The position numbers and the translations under genes are program-made. A model generated the notes under the pieces. The model ran no database searches. It saw only the letters and a program-made list of their open reading frames with translations, and was not told the DNA's origin. A stretch of 64,000 nt of DNA from Pseudomonadota bacterium (GTDB lineage Bacteria > Pseudomonadota > Alphaproteobacteria > SP197), in contig JBCCIS010000001.1 in the NCBI GenBank assembly GCA_039028155.1, positions 1 through 64,000 of the forward strand, written 5' to 3'. Each line of letters starts with the position of its first letter. The stretch's first letter is position 1. Below, in pieces: positions 56,185 to 64,000 of the stretch.

Positions 56185-57995
56185 CCATCGGCGGATGACA
56201 ACGCCTCGCGCTGGCCTTCCAGTTCCAGCCAGCGTTCCTCGGCGGCATTGAGTTCGTCGCGGCAGCGCCCCAGTTCCGCACTGACCGCTTCGAACCCGCC
56301 GGGATCACGCTGATAGAAATCGGCATCCGCCAGTACGGCCTCGCAACGGGCGATCTGATCTTCAAGATCGCTGATGCGACTCGGCAACATGTCAAGCTCG
56401 CGCTGATCCTTATAGGTCAACCGTTGTCGCGGCGCGCCTTGCCGCGGCGATGTCGCCTGCGGTTTGCCGCGCGCGACCGCCTCCGATCGCTCGGTTCGTC
56501 CACTCGTGTCCCGTTGCACCAGATAGTCGTCATAGCCGCCGGGGTATTCGTCGACCTTGCCACCGCCTTCCAACACGAGGGTCGACGTCACCAGCCGATC
56601 GAGGAAGTCGCGGTCATGGCTGACCAAGAGCACGGTGCCCGGGAAGTCGCTCAGCACTTCCTGCAGGAGATCCAGGGTCTCCATGTCGAGATCGTTTGTC
56701 GGCTCGTCCATGACCAGCAGATCGCTGGTCTCAGCGAACAACCGCGCCAACAACAGGCGGCTTCGCTCACCGCCGGAAAGGGTGCGGATCGGCTGGCGCG
56801 CCTGGGCTTCGGCAAACAGAAAATCCTTCAGATAGGCGACGACATGGCGTGATTGGCCGCGCACCATCAGGTGATCGCCGCCGCCGGGCTGCAGCACCTG
56901 CCACGGCGTCATGTCCGGGTCGAGCTGTTTGCGGCGCTGGTCGAAATAGGTGACGTCCAAACCCTTGGCCAAGCGCAACCGGCCGGAATCCGGCGCCAGG
57001 TCACCTGTCAGAAGGCGGATCAGCGTGGTCTTGCCGGCGCCGTTCGGGCCCAGCACACCGACCCGGTCGCCGCGCAGGACCCGTGTCGAGAAGTGAGCGA
57101 TGATCGTGTGATCACCGTAAGCCTTGGCCAGGTCGATCGCCTCGATCACCAGCCGGCTTTTCGATCCACCGGCCTCGACATCGATCTTGGCGGTCGACTC
57201 AACATTGCGTGCCCGTTCGGCCCGTAACTGGCGCAGATCCGCGAGCGCGGCGACCCGTCGTTGGTTGCGTTTGCGACGCGCGGTGACGCCGCGTTCGCGG
57301 TACCGCTCTTCCTCGGCGATGCGCCGCTCGATCCTGGCGTCTTCGATCGCTTCGGCCTCGGCGATCTCGTCGGTCCAGGCCTCGAATTGTGAGAAACCCT
57401 GGTTGCGCTGACGCAGCGTCCCGCGATCAAGCCACAGCATGGCGCGTGACACGTTGCGCAGGAAGGCGCGGTCATGGCTGACCGTGACGACAGCGCCGGG
57501 AAAGCCGTCAAGAAAACCCTCCAGCCAGGTGATAGCGGCGATGTCCAGATGGTTGGTCGGCTCGTCCAGCAGCAAGACATCGGGCTCGGCAACCAAGGCG
57601 CGGGCCAGAAAGGCGCGCCTTTGTTCGCCGCCCGAGAGCGTTGCCATATCGCGTTCGCCGCCTAGTCCCAACCGATCGAGAACCGCGTCAGCGCGATAGG
57701 CGGCGGCATCGCCGTCAGGCCCGGCGGCGACGAACTGAACGACCGTGCCCCCCAACGGTTCGACGGCCTCCTGATCGACCAAGGCCACGCGTGTCCCCGG
57801 CTGCAAGAAGCGTTCACCGCGATCGGGTTCGACACGGCCCGCGAGAATCTTCAGCAAAGTCGACTTGCCGCTGCCGTTGCGCCCAACCAGGCAAAGACGC
57901 GCACCCGGCTCCACACCGAAACCGACTCCCTCGAAGAGCGGTTTGTGATCGACAAAAAGCGCGGCATCGCGCAGGGCGAGGATCGGGGCAACCAT
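56175..57995 (-). CDS. uup: ABC-F family ATPase (Uup-like)
   Basis: A 606-residue soluble protein with two ABC ATPase domains and no membrane segment. The first has VGRNGSGKSTLLKILAG, LSGGEQRRAFLARALVAEPD and DEPTNHLDI; the second has LGPNGAGKTTLIRLLTG, LSGGERSRLLLARLF and DEPTNDLDMETL. A C-terminal helical coiled coil (about 530-606) identifies Uup, which binds DNA and the ribosome and reduces precise transposon excision. A longer frame reaches 58283, but the ATG at 57995 gives the family N-terminus. Confidence 0.92.
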   Translation of the reverse strand: MVAPILALRDAALFVDHKPLFEGVGFGVEPGARLCLVGRNGSGKSTLLKILAGRVEPDRGERFLQPGTRVALVDQEAVEPLGGTVVQFVAAGPDGDAAAYRADAVLDRLGLGGERDMATLSGGEQRRAFLARALVAEPDVLLLDEPTNHLDIAAITWLEGFLDGFPGAVVTVSHDRAFLRNVSRAMLWLDRGTLRQRNQGFSQFEAWTDEIAEAEAIEDARIERRIAEEERYRERGVTARRKRNQRRVAALADLRQLRAERARNVESTAKIDVEAGGSKSRLVIEAIDLAKAYGDHTIIAHFSTRVLRGDRVGVLGPNGAGKTTLIRLLTGDLAPDSGRLRLAKGLDVTYFDQRRKQLDPDMTPWQVLQPGGGDHLMVRGQSRHVVAYLKDFLFAEAQARQPIRTLSGGERSRLLLARLFAETSDLLVMDEPTNDLDMETLDLLQEVLSDFPGTVLLVSHDRDFLDRLVTSTLVLEGGGKVDEYPGGYDDYLVQRDTSGRTERSEAVARGKPQATSPRQGAPRQRLTYKDQRELDMLPSRISDLEDQIARCEAVLADADFYQRDPGGFEAVSAELGRCRDELNAAEERWLELEGQREALSSADGQG

Positions 57996-58168
57996 GGCGC
58001 GACGGCATAGCACAGGCAACGACCCGTCCCCAACCGTCGGTGCTTGCCGCGCCCACACGCCGATGACAGGATGCCGCCATGGGGGCGCCGATGACCGAAC
58101 CAATTCGTGGGTTAACCACTGTCCACTGGGCCGCGGCCTAGCGTGGCGCCCAACCTGGCAGAACGCGG

Positions 58169-59113
58169 TTGAGCCGCGACGACGCGGTTGCGCGATCCAG
58201 CCTGCGCCACGTCTTGTGGAGCCGGCTTTGGATCTATTTCGCGCTGATCTTCTGCGGCGGTATCTGGGGACTGGTGCCGACATTGGCCAAGTCAGCCGTC
58301 TCGGACGGCGCCCACCCGTTTGGCCTGACCTGGTGGCAGGCGGTTGGGGGCGGCACCATGGTGCTCCTCATCTCACTTACCCGCGGCAAACGATTGCCGC
58401 TCGACCGCCAGCACATCGGCTTCTACGTCTTCTGCGGCATTGCCGGGACCATCGTCCCGACACTCGCGCTTTTTTATTCTGCGCATCACGTTTCCGCCGG
58501 GATTGTCGCCGTCTTGATGGCATCGGTCGCGATCGCCGCCTATCCCTTGTCGATCATCTTCGGCATCGACCGCATGCAGCCGGTGCGGGTGCTGGGTCTC
58601 TGTCTGGGTCTTGCCGGCGTTGCTATGCTGATCCTGCCCGGCTCCGGCATCGGCGCCGGTGATCCCTTATGGATTGTGATCGCGCTCCTGATCCCTTTCG
58701 GCTATGCGGCCGAGAACGTCTTTGTCGCGATCAAGAGCCCGCGTCAGACCGATACGACGACTCTCGTGGCCGGCATGCTGCTGATGGGCGGCGTAATGAT
58801 TACGCCCGTCGTTATCGCGACCGACACCTGGTACCCCATCACTTGGCCGTTGAACGAGGCCGAGCTGGCGGTGATCGGCATCTTCGTCATTAACGTGCTG
58901 AGTTACGTGCTGTTCCTGGCGCTGATCTACGCGGCTGGACCGGTCTTTGCCTCGATGTCCGGTTACTTCTCGGTGCTCACCGGCATCGTCTGGGGCATGG
59001 TCTTGCTGGGCGAAGACCACGGCGCCTGGTTCTGGGCAGCGTTGCTCAGCATGCTGGCCGGCATGGCGCTGGTCCGGGAGCGTGCCGTCCATCGCCGGGC
59101 CGACACGCCGTGA
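58169..59113 (+). CDS. DMT-superfamily transporter (EamA), first of a pair
   Basis: A 314-residue inner-membrane protein with two EamA repeats and ten helices. FALIFCGGIWGLVPTLAKSA opens the first repeat; the second repeat closes with YAAGPVFASMSGYFSVLTGI and the conserved VWGMVLLGEDHGAWFWAALL. It starts at a TTG. It overlaps the following EamA gene by 4 nt; both share the VFAS...GIVWGM end and similar openings, suggesting a recent duplication or a heterodimeric exporter. The substrate is unknown. Confidence 0.85.
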   Translation: MSRDDAVARSSLRHVLWSRLWIYFALIFCGGIWGLVPTLAKSAVSDGAHPFGLTWWQAVGGGTMVLLISLTRGKRLPLDRQHIGFYVFCGIAGTIVPTLALFYSAHHVSAGIVAVLMASVAIAAYPLSIIFGIDRMQPVRVLGLCLGLAGVAMLILPGSGIGAGDPLWIVIALLIPFGYAAENVFVAIKSPRQTDTTTLVAGMLLMGGVMITPVVIATDTWYPITWPLNEAELAVIGIFVINVLSYVLFLALIYAAGPVFASMSGYFSVLTGIVWGMVLLGEDHGAWFWAALLSMLAGMALVRERAVHRRADTP

Positions 59114-60027
59114 GCACACCAAGTACGGCAACTGCCGGTTCCAGACGTCTGTGGTTCATTTTTCTGATCTTGCTGAGCGGCGGTTCCTGGAGCCTGGTGT
59201 TCTCACTCGGCAAGATCGCTGGAGAAGGTCCCCACCACGCGTTGGGTCTGGCCTTTTGGCAGGGCGTCGGCGGCGGGCTCATGCTGCTCACTTACGCCGC
59301 CCTTCGACAGAAGCGTCTTCCACTGGATAGGCGCAGCCTGGGTTTCTATCTGATCTGCGGCATCTTCGGCACCGCCCTGCCGACGACGTTGATCTTCGAG
59401 ATAGCGCCAGAGGTCGGGGCCGGCACGCTCGCTATCACCATGGCGCTCGTGCCGCTGATAACCTATGGCGCCGCCATCGTGCTCGGCATCGACCGCGGTG
59501 CGGCCCTACGCATCACGGGATTGAGCCTGGGTTTCATCGCCGTGTTGTTGCTGATGCTGCCCTCGGCACTCGAAGAAAGCATGGTGGGCTTGCTTTGGCT
59601 GCTTTTCGCACTCGCCATCCCCGCCAGCTATTCGACCGAGAACCTGCTTCTCGCCCTGCGCGGCCCCAAGGGTATCGACGCGATCGCGCTGGTCGGCGCC
59701 TTTCAGATCGCCGGCGCCGCGCTGCTTTTGCCGATCACGTTGGCGACCGGCACCTTCACCTGGATGGATGGGCCGTGGGGCGATCCGGAATGGGCGGCGC
59801 TTGTCATGTTGCTGATCAATGCGCCGAGTTACACGCTCTTCCTCTACGTGCTCCAACGCACAGGGCCTGTGTTTGCCTCTCAGACCACGTACGTCGTCAC
59901 GGTATTGGGTGTCGTCTGGGGCATGGTCCTGTTCGGGGAAGCACACTCCGCCTGGTTCTGGGGCGCACTCGTGGCGATGATGGCCGGCATCGCGCTGGTG
60001 CAAGAACGGAAGGTCGAACGAGACTAG
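59110..60027 (+). CDS. DMT-superfamily transporter (EamA), second of a pair
   Basis: A 305-residue EamA protein. LSGGSWSLVFSLGKIAGEGP and FASQTTYVVTVLGVVWGMVL parallel the preceding gene, while the central helices differ. The GTG at 59110 overlaps the previous stop (GTGA). Its own 3' end overlaps the convergent recX gene by 4 nt. Like its partner it is probably an exporter or importer of a small metabolite. Confidence 0.85.
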   Translation: MSTPSTATAGSRRLWFIFLILLSGGSWSLVFSLGKIAGEGPHHALGLAFWQGVGGGLMLLTYAALRQKRLPLDRRSLGFYLICGIFGTALPTTLIFEIAPEVGAGTLAITMALVPLITYGAAIVLGIDRGAALRITGLSLGFIAVLLLMLPSALEESMVGLLWLLFALAIPASYSTENLLLALRGPKGIDAIALVGAFQIAGAALLLPITLATGTFTWMDGPWGDPEWAALVMLLINAPSYTLFLYVLQRTGPVFASQTTYVVTVLGVVWGMVLFGEAHSAWFWGALVAMMAGIALVQERKVERD

Positions 60028-60593
60028 TCGCCCGCACGATCCTCGAGCAGTTCATCCAAGGCGTCCTCATCCTCAGCCTCGATCACGGCCCGCGCGATCT
60101 CGATACCGAACCCCTTGCGCGCCAAGGATGCCAGATCGCGTTGACGGCGTTCCTCGCGCGATGCGGGGTCGCGAAACGGGCCGAGGCGGCGGCGACGCGC
60201 ATAAGCGGCCGCCGCGATCCAGTCGTCGTTCTCCTGCTCGACCTGCGCCAGGGCCGCCGCAATCGTGTCGCCATCGACACCCTTGGCGGCCAGTTTCATG
60301 CGGATCGAGCGGGCTGATTCACCGGCGCGTCTGAGCGACAACACCCGCATGTCGGCATAGGCCCGGTCGTCCAGCATACCGGCGCGCTCCAGCTTCGCGA
60401 CGGTCTCGTCGATCCACTGCTCGGCTTGCGCCTGATCGACATCGGTCTCGCGCGCCGCGCGCCAGACCTTCCGTCGCAAGACGGCCTTCACGTTCTCCGA
60501 CGAGCTGCTGTAGCGCTCCAGATAATAGACCGCCGCGTTGTAGAGATAGTCAGGCGTGATGCGTCTGGGACGACGGCGGCGGCGTTCGGCCAT
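60024..60593 (-). CDS. recX: RecX-family regulator of RecA
   Basis: A 189-residue all-helical protein of three-helix RecX repeats: YNAAVYYLERYSSSSENVKA, LRRKVWRAARETDVDQAQAE, AKGVDGDTIAAALAQ. RecX binds RecA filaments and blocks their activity. It ends in acidic residues (EAEDEDALDELLEDRAGD). recA is not in this window, so the gene is unlinked from it. It starts one base after the stop of the M24 gene upstream. Confidence 0.88.
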   Translation of the reverse strand: MAERRRRRPRRITPDYLYNAAVYYLERYSSSSENVKAVLRRKVWRAARETDVDQAQAEQWIDETVAKLERAGMLDDRAYADMRVLSLRRAGESARSIRMKLAAKGVDGDTIAAALAQVEQENDDWIAAAAYARRRRLGPFRDPASREERRQRDLASLARKGFGIEIARAVIEAEDEDALDELLEDRAGD

Positions 60594-60594
60594 G

Positions 60595-61848
60595 TCAGGC
60601 GATAACGGGCAGTTTTGCCGGTGTCTGCTGCAGGAACTCCGCGCCGTCTTCGGTGAATACCATCATGTCGATGAACATGGACATGCCGGCCAGATTGGGC
60701 AGGTAGAAGTTGGCCTCGTAGTTCGTCGTCATACCGGGCTCGAACACTTCGTCGCCGGGATCGGTGTGGACGTCGTAGTACCACGGCCCGACCCAGTCGG
60801 GCGGAAATGACATGCCGAGATCGTAGCCGCCGACCCAGCACTGGTCGTCCCAGATGCCGGCCTCTCGGTAATAGGTCTCGATGGTGTCGAGCAGTTCGCG
60901 CACCGGCAGGTTGGGACGTATCACGCCTTCCAGCATCGCCTTCACACCGGTGATGGCGTCTAGATAGCGGTCTACCTCCGGATGCGGTTCACCGATACAG
61001 AACGTGCGCGCCATGTTGGTGTGGTAGCGGTTATAGACGCCACACAGATCGATGTTCACGACATCGCCCGCCATGATCTTGCGCCGTGATGCCAGCGCAT
61101 GCATGCAAGCACTCTTGGCGCCCGACGAGACCGGCATGGTGATAGACGGATTCTCGCCGCCCGCCTGCGCCATCGCACGCACGACTTCGCCATAGACGTC
61201 GAGCTCGGTGACGCCGGCGCCGATCGTATCGCGCGCGGCCTGCATGCCGATATCGCCGATGCGCGCGGCGGTGCGGGTATAGGCAATTTCCTGGGGCGAC
61301 TTGATCTTGCGCACGCCGCCGACGATGTCGGTGCCGTCAACGACGGTCGCGCCCTTGCCTTCCATGAGCGCTTGAAGCATTTCACTGACGCCGCGATTGG
61401 GACGGTAGCTAAACATCTCCAGCCCGACGCGCCCCTTCAGCCAACCCTCATCCGCCAGGCCGCCGACGATGAACTCCAGCATGGAGTCCATCGGCTGCGC
61501 ATCACCGCCGAAGATACGGAGGTCGCGGGAGATTGCGGTGAAGCCGGCCAGGACCTGTTCGTTCTGGACCTCGAAATGGATGAAGTCGTCGGCATCGACA
61601 TTGACCGCCACCCCGCTGACCGGAAGCCACGCCTTCGGTCCCTGGGCCTGATACCACTCGGCGCGAAAACCGGAGAGGTAACAGATGGCTTCCGGCGAGG
61701 TCAGATAGAGCGTGTCGATCGAGGCCGCGGCCATCGCCGCGCGCACCCGCTCCAGCCGGCCACGGTACTCCTCCAACGAAAACACCGTTTCCATCTCCGG
61801 CCGGATGAACCGAAGCGTCCGTTCCTTATGGCTCATGGTCTGTGACAA
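60595..61848 (-). CDS. M24-fold (creatinase/ectoine-hydrolase/DddP-like) protein with altered metal site
   Basis: A 417-residue pita-bread-fold protein. The N-terminal creatinase domain (about 1-165) precedes the catalytic half. Canonical M24 ligands Asp-Asp-His-Glu-Glu map to Asp (VNIDLCG), Asn (YHTNMARTF), Tyr (VGGYDLGMSFPPDWVG), Glu (NYEANFYL) and Asp (FIDMMVFTEDG). The GY-x-x-G-x-x-x-PPDW motif recalls creatinase, DoeA and DddP relatives, which are not ordinary aminopeptidases. It may hydrolyse creatine-, ectoine- or sulfonium-like compounds. It is divergent from hyuA by 125 nt, and the two may share regulation. Confidence 0.75.
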   Translation of the reverse strand: MSQTMSHKERTLRFIRPEMETVFSLEEYRGRLERVRAAMAAASIDTLYLTSPEAICYLSGFRAEWYQAQGPKAWLPVSGVAVNVDADDFIHFEVQNEQVLAGFTAISRDLRIFGGDAQPMDSMLEFIVGGLADEGWLKGRVGLEMFSYRPNRGVSEMLQALMEGKGATVVDGTDIVGGVRKIKSPQEIAYTRTAARIGDIGMQAARDTIGAGVTELDVYGEVVRAMAQAGGENPSITMPVSSGAKSACMHALASRRKIMAGDVVNIDLCGVYNRYHTNMARTFCIGEPHPEVDRYLDAITGVKAMLEGVIRPNLPVRELLDTIETYYREAGIWDDQCWVGGYDLGMSFPPDWVGPWYYDVHTDPGDEVFEPGMTTNYEANFYLPNLAGMSMFIDMMVFTEDGAEFLQQTPAKLPVIA

Positions 61849-61973
61849 CAGCTCCTCCCCTCGTGTTGCGCGCCATCCTAAAGCTGTGGTTGTACGGCAA
61901 CAAACGCTCGATTCCCGCCAAGCTTTTCGCCATAGTTCGCCGCTTCCGCCGACCCCTCCCTCGGAGACACCAC

Positions 61974-63968
61974 GTGGCGCTTACCCTCGGCATCGATACC
62001 GGCGGCACCTACACGGATGCCGTGTTGTTCGACACGGCCACCGGCACCGTCATGGCCAAGGCAAAGTCGCTGACCACCAAACACGACCTGACCGAAGGCG
62101 TGCGCGGTGCGGTCGACAAGGTGATCGGCAAGAGCGGCACGGAGATCGGTCTGGTCTCGATCTCGACCACGCTGGCGACCAACGCCATCGTTGAAGGGCA
62201 AGGCAGCCCCGCCGCCTTGGTGCTGGTCGGCCATCAGCCGCGCGACCTCGAACGGCCCGACATCGCGAGCGCGCTTGCCCAGGATCCAGCCATCCTGGTT
62301 GCCGGCGGCCACGACGCCACTGGCGACGAGACTGCCGAACTGGACCTTGAGAGCGTGCGCGACTTCGCCCAGGCCCAGCAGGGCCGTGTCGCCGCCTTCG
62401 CGGTCTCGGCCATGTTCGCCGTTCGCAATCCCGCCCACGAGATCGCCGTGCGCGACCTGATCCGCGCGGAGACCGGTTTGCCGGTAACCTGTGCACACGA
62501 ACTGAGCTCAAACCTGGATGCGCCACGGCGCGCCCTGACGGCGCTGTTGAACGCACGGCTGATCCCCCTGATCCAGGACCTGATCCTGGCCGTGCGGGGC
62601 CTGATGCAGGGTTATGGCATCGCAGCACCCTTGATGGTGGTGAAGGGCGACGGTTCCTTGATCGATGCCGACGTGGCGCTCGTCTCGCCGGTCGAGACGA
62701 TCATGTCGGGGCCGGCGGCAAGCGTCGTTGGCGCGCGCCAGCTTGCCGGGCTCGACGACGCCTTTGTTTCCGATATCGGCGGCACCACGACCGACGTCGC
62801 GTTGGTGACCGAGGGTACGCCGCAGTTGAGCCGCGATGGCGCGGAAGTCGGCGATTTCCGCACCATGGTCGAGGCGGTGTCGGTCCACACCAGCGGGCTT
62901 GGCGGCGACAGCGAACTGAACCTGGACGGGCATGGCCGCATGGTCGCCGGCCCGCGCCGCGCGGTGCCGCTCAGCCTGCTCGCCAGCAGTCATCCGGCCG
63001 TGCTGCGCGAGATGGAACGCCAGGTCGAGCGCGGCTACGCCAACCAGTGGGACGGCCAGTTCGCGCTTCGCCAGCGCGCACTCGACACCTCGCTCGACAC
63101 CATGTCGTCGTCGCAGCGGCGCCTGTGGCAGCGGCTGGAAAACGGCCCAGTTTCGCTCGCGGCACTCTACCTGGACGAGACGCCAACCTTGGCGCTGCGC
63201 CGCCTGACCGGTCGCGGCCTGGTCATCCTGTCACGCCTGACGCCGAGTGACGCGGCCCATTTGCGCGGGCTTCAGGCAACATGGGACCCGCGCGGCGCCG
63301 AACTGGGCGCGACCCTGTGGCTGCGCCAGTGGCAGGCCAGCGGCCACCATGCGCCCGATGATATGGAGAGTTTTTGCGAGGCCGTTTTCGAGACGGTCAG
63401 GACCCAGTCCGCACGCGCCCTGCTGGCCTCGGCCGTCGCCGAGGAATACGGCCAAAGTCTGCCCACCGGACGCGCCGCCGAGCTGTTCATCGACCGGCCG
63501 CTTTCCGGCGAAACCGGCCGCCTGTTCGCCATGAAGCTGGAGCTGCATCACCCGATCGTCGCGATCGGTGCGCCGGCGGCCGCCTATTACCCGCCGGTCG
63601 GCCAACGCCTGGGCACCAGTGTGGTGGTGCCCGAGCACGCCGAAGTCTGCAACGCCGTTGGCGCCGTCGCGGGCGGCGTGACCCAGCGGGTCGACGCCCT
63701 GATCACAACGCCGTCCGAAGGCCTCTACCGGTGCCACATGCCCGACAATGTCGCCGACTTTAAGGACCTGGAACGCGCCGCCGAACACGGCATGGCGGTC
63801 ATTTGCGAGTCTGCCGCCAAGCTAGCCGAGGCGGCCGGTGCCGTGGATGTCACCTTGACGACCCAGCGCGACGACAACGTGGTGCGCGGCTCAGATGGTC
63901 TTGAAACCTTCATCGAAAGCCGCCTCAGGGCAACGGCCACCGGTCGCCCGAGACTGAGCAAAACCTGA
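61974..63968 (+). CDS. hyuA: Hydantoinase/oxoprolinase family protein (HyuA-like)
   Basis: A 664-residue ATP-dependent hydantoinase or oxoprolinase subunit. LTLGIDTGGTYTDAVLFDTA is the phosphate-binding start, TTLATNAIVEGQGSPAALVL and FVSDIGGTTTDVALVTEGTP are ATPase-fold motifs, and VETIMSGPAASVVGARQLAG is the family core. I chose the GTG at 61974, eight bases after GGAG, over an upstream in-frame ATG that would add 44 poorly matching residues. The partner HyuB would be expected downstream, but the window ends 32 nt later with no further gene visible. Confidence 0.88.
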   Translation: MALTLGIDTGGTYTDAVLFDTATGTVMAKAKSLTTKHDLTEGVRGAVDKVIGKSGTEIGLVSISTTLATNAIVEGQGSPAALVLVGHQPRDLERPDIASALAQDPAILVAGGHDATGDETAELDLESVRDFAQAQQGRVAAFAVSAMFAVRNPAHEIAVRDLIRAETGLPVTCAHELSSNLDAPRRALTALLNARLIPLIQDLILAVRGLMQGYGIAAPLMVVKGDGSLIDADVALVSPVETIMSGPAASVVGARQLAGLDDAFVSDIGGTTTDVALVTEGTPQLSRDGAEVGDFRTMVEAVSVHTSGLGGDSELNLDGHGRMVAGPRRAVPLSLLASSHPAVLREMERQVERGYANQWDGQFALRQRALDTSLDTMSSSQRRLWQRLENGPVSLAALYLDETPTLALRRLTGRGLVILSRLTPSDAAHLRGLQATWDPRGAELGATLWLRQWQASGHHAPDDMESFCEAVFETVRTQSARALLASAVAEEYGQSLPTGRAAELFIDRPLSGETGRLFAMKLELHHPIVAIGAPAAAYYPPVGQRLGTSVVVPEHAEVCNAVGAVAGGVTQRVDALITTPSEGLYRCHMPDNVADFKDLERAAEHGMAVICESAAKLAEAAGAVDVTLTTQRDDNVVRGSDGLETFIESRLRATATGRPRLSKT

Positions 63969-64000
63969 GAAACACTAGGGTTTTGGGCGATTTCCGGCTT

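Noticed and set aside
57996-58283. A 96-codon upstream extension of the ABC-F gene
   Set aside because: It is Arg-rich with no similarity to Uup. The ATG at 57995 matches the family start, and the extension would run into the divergent EamA gene.
61842-61973. An upstream start for the HyuA gene
   Set aside because: The added residues do not resemble the family, and a GGAG-preceded GTG at 61974 gives the exact LTLGIDTGG start.

Overview
This is chromosomal DNA from an alphaproteobacterium, probably a marine or host-associated Rhodospirillales-like lineage and possibly from a metagenome assembly. The evidence is a ChrR/RpoE pair with its regulon, an AapJQMP amino-acid transporter, a CarD - FdxA - TerB-like - S4 - Suv3/MgpS-like helicase block, a histone H1-like small protein, MeaB, and GC-rich third codon positions throughout. 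I see no phage, IS element, CRISPR array, rRNA or tRNA. The first 80 bases are a near-perfect inverted copy of bases 155-234, so the left edge is probably an assembly chimera.

Layout. (1) 1-7.4 kb: the tail of a ProW-type permease, then a singlet-oxygen/membrane-lipid regulon. rpoE-chrR (minus strand) is divergent from an FAD oxidoreductase - DUF1365 - cyclopropane-fatty-acid synthase - DUF3833 operon, and an SDR + SnoaL-like pair faces that operon. Three promoters have the same YGATCC-N18-TA layout, which ties these genes into one regulon. (2) 7.4-13.9 kb: a DUF1801 protein, a tiny His-containing membrane protein, a ureohydrolase with a seven-His insertion, an amidohydrolase, an amidase lacking its usual nucleophilic Ser, an autoregulated-looking HTH protein and a thioesterase. 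(3) 13.9-20.2 kb: a hidden nrtS gene, a PagL-like deacylase, a nuclease-like protein without key catalytic residues, an M48 lipoprotease, an M20 hydrolase with a DMT transporter, and a degenerate phosphatase. (4) 20.2-28.6 kb: the CarD-to-helicase block, a PqiA-like protein, HtpG and a histone H1-like protein behind phased A-tracts. (5) 28.8-35.6 kb: a dioxygenase/esterase/M20/transglutaminase run, tandem HEAT-repeat paralogues and a Sel1 protein. (6) 35.6-46.2 kb: MeaB, an orphan degenerate ABC ATPase, a GT1 glycosyltransferase with a cupin, a candidate structured RNA, a Sel1-containing secreted protein, and a monooxygenase-thioesterase-MFS operon. (7) 46.3-64 kb: aapJQMP, an Opp-type ABC operon without ATPases, a DJ-1-like protein, ABC-F, paired DMT exporters, RecX, an M24 protein and HyuA.

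Two themes stand out. A family of 43-64 nt palindromic repeats with TAGAGC...GCTCTA ends occurs at seven places. At four of them its terminal TAG is the stop codon of the adjoining minus-strand gene. In addition, several predicted enzymes (amidase, SNase-like protein, phosphatase, ABC ATPase, M24, DinB) have lost expected catalytic or metal-binding residues. Everything was read by eye: family assignments rest on visible motifs and neighbours, not on database searches.
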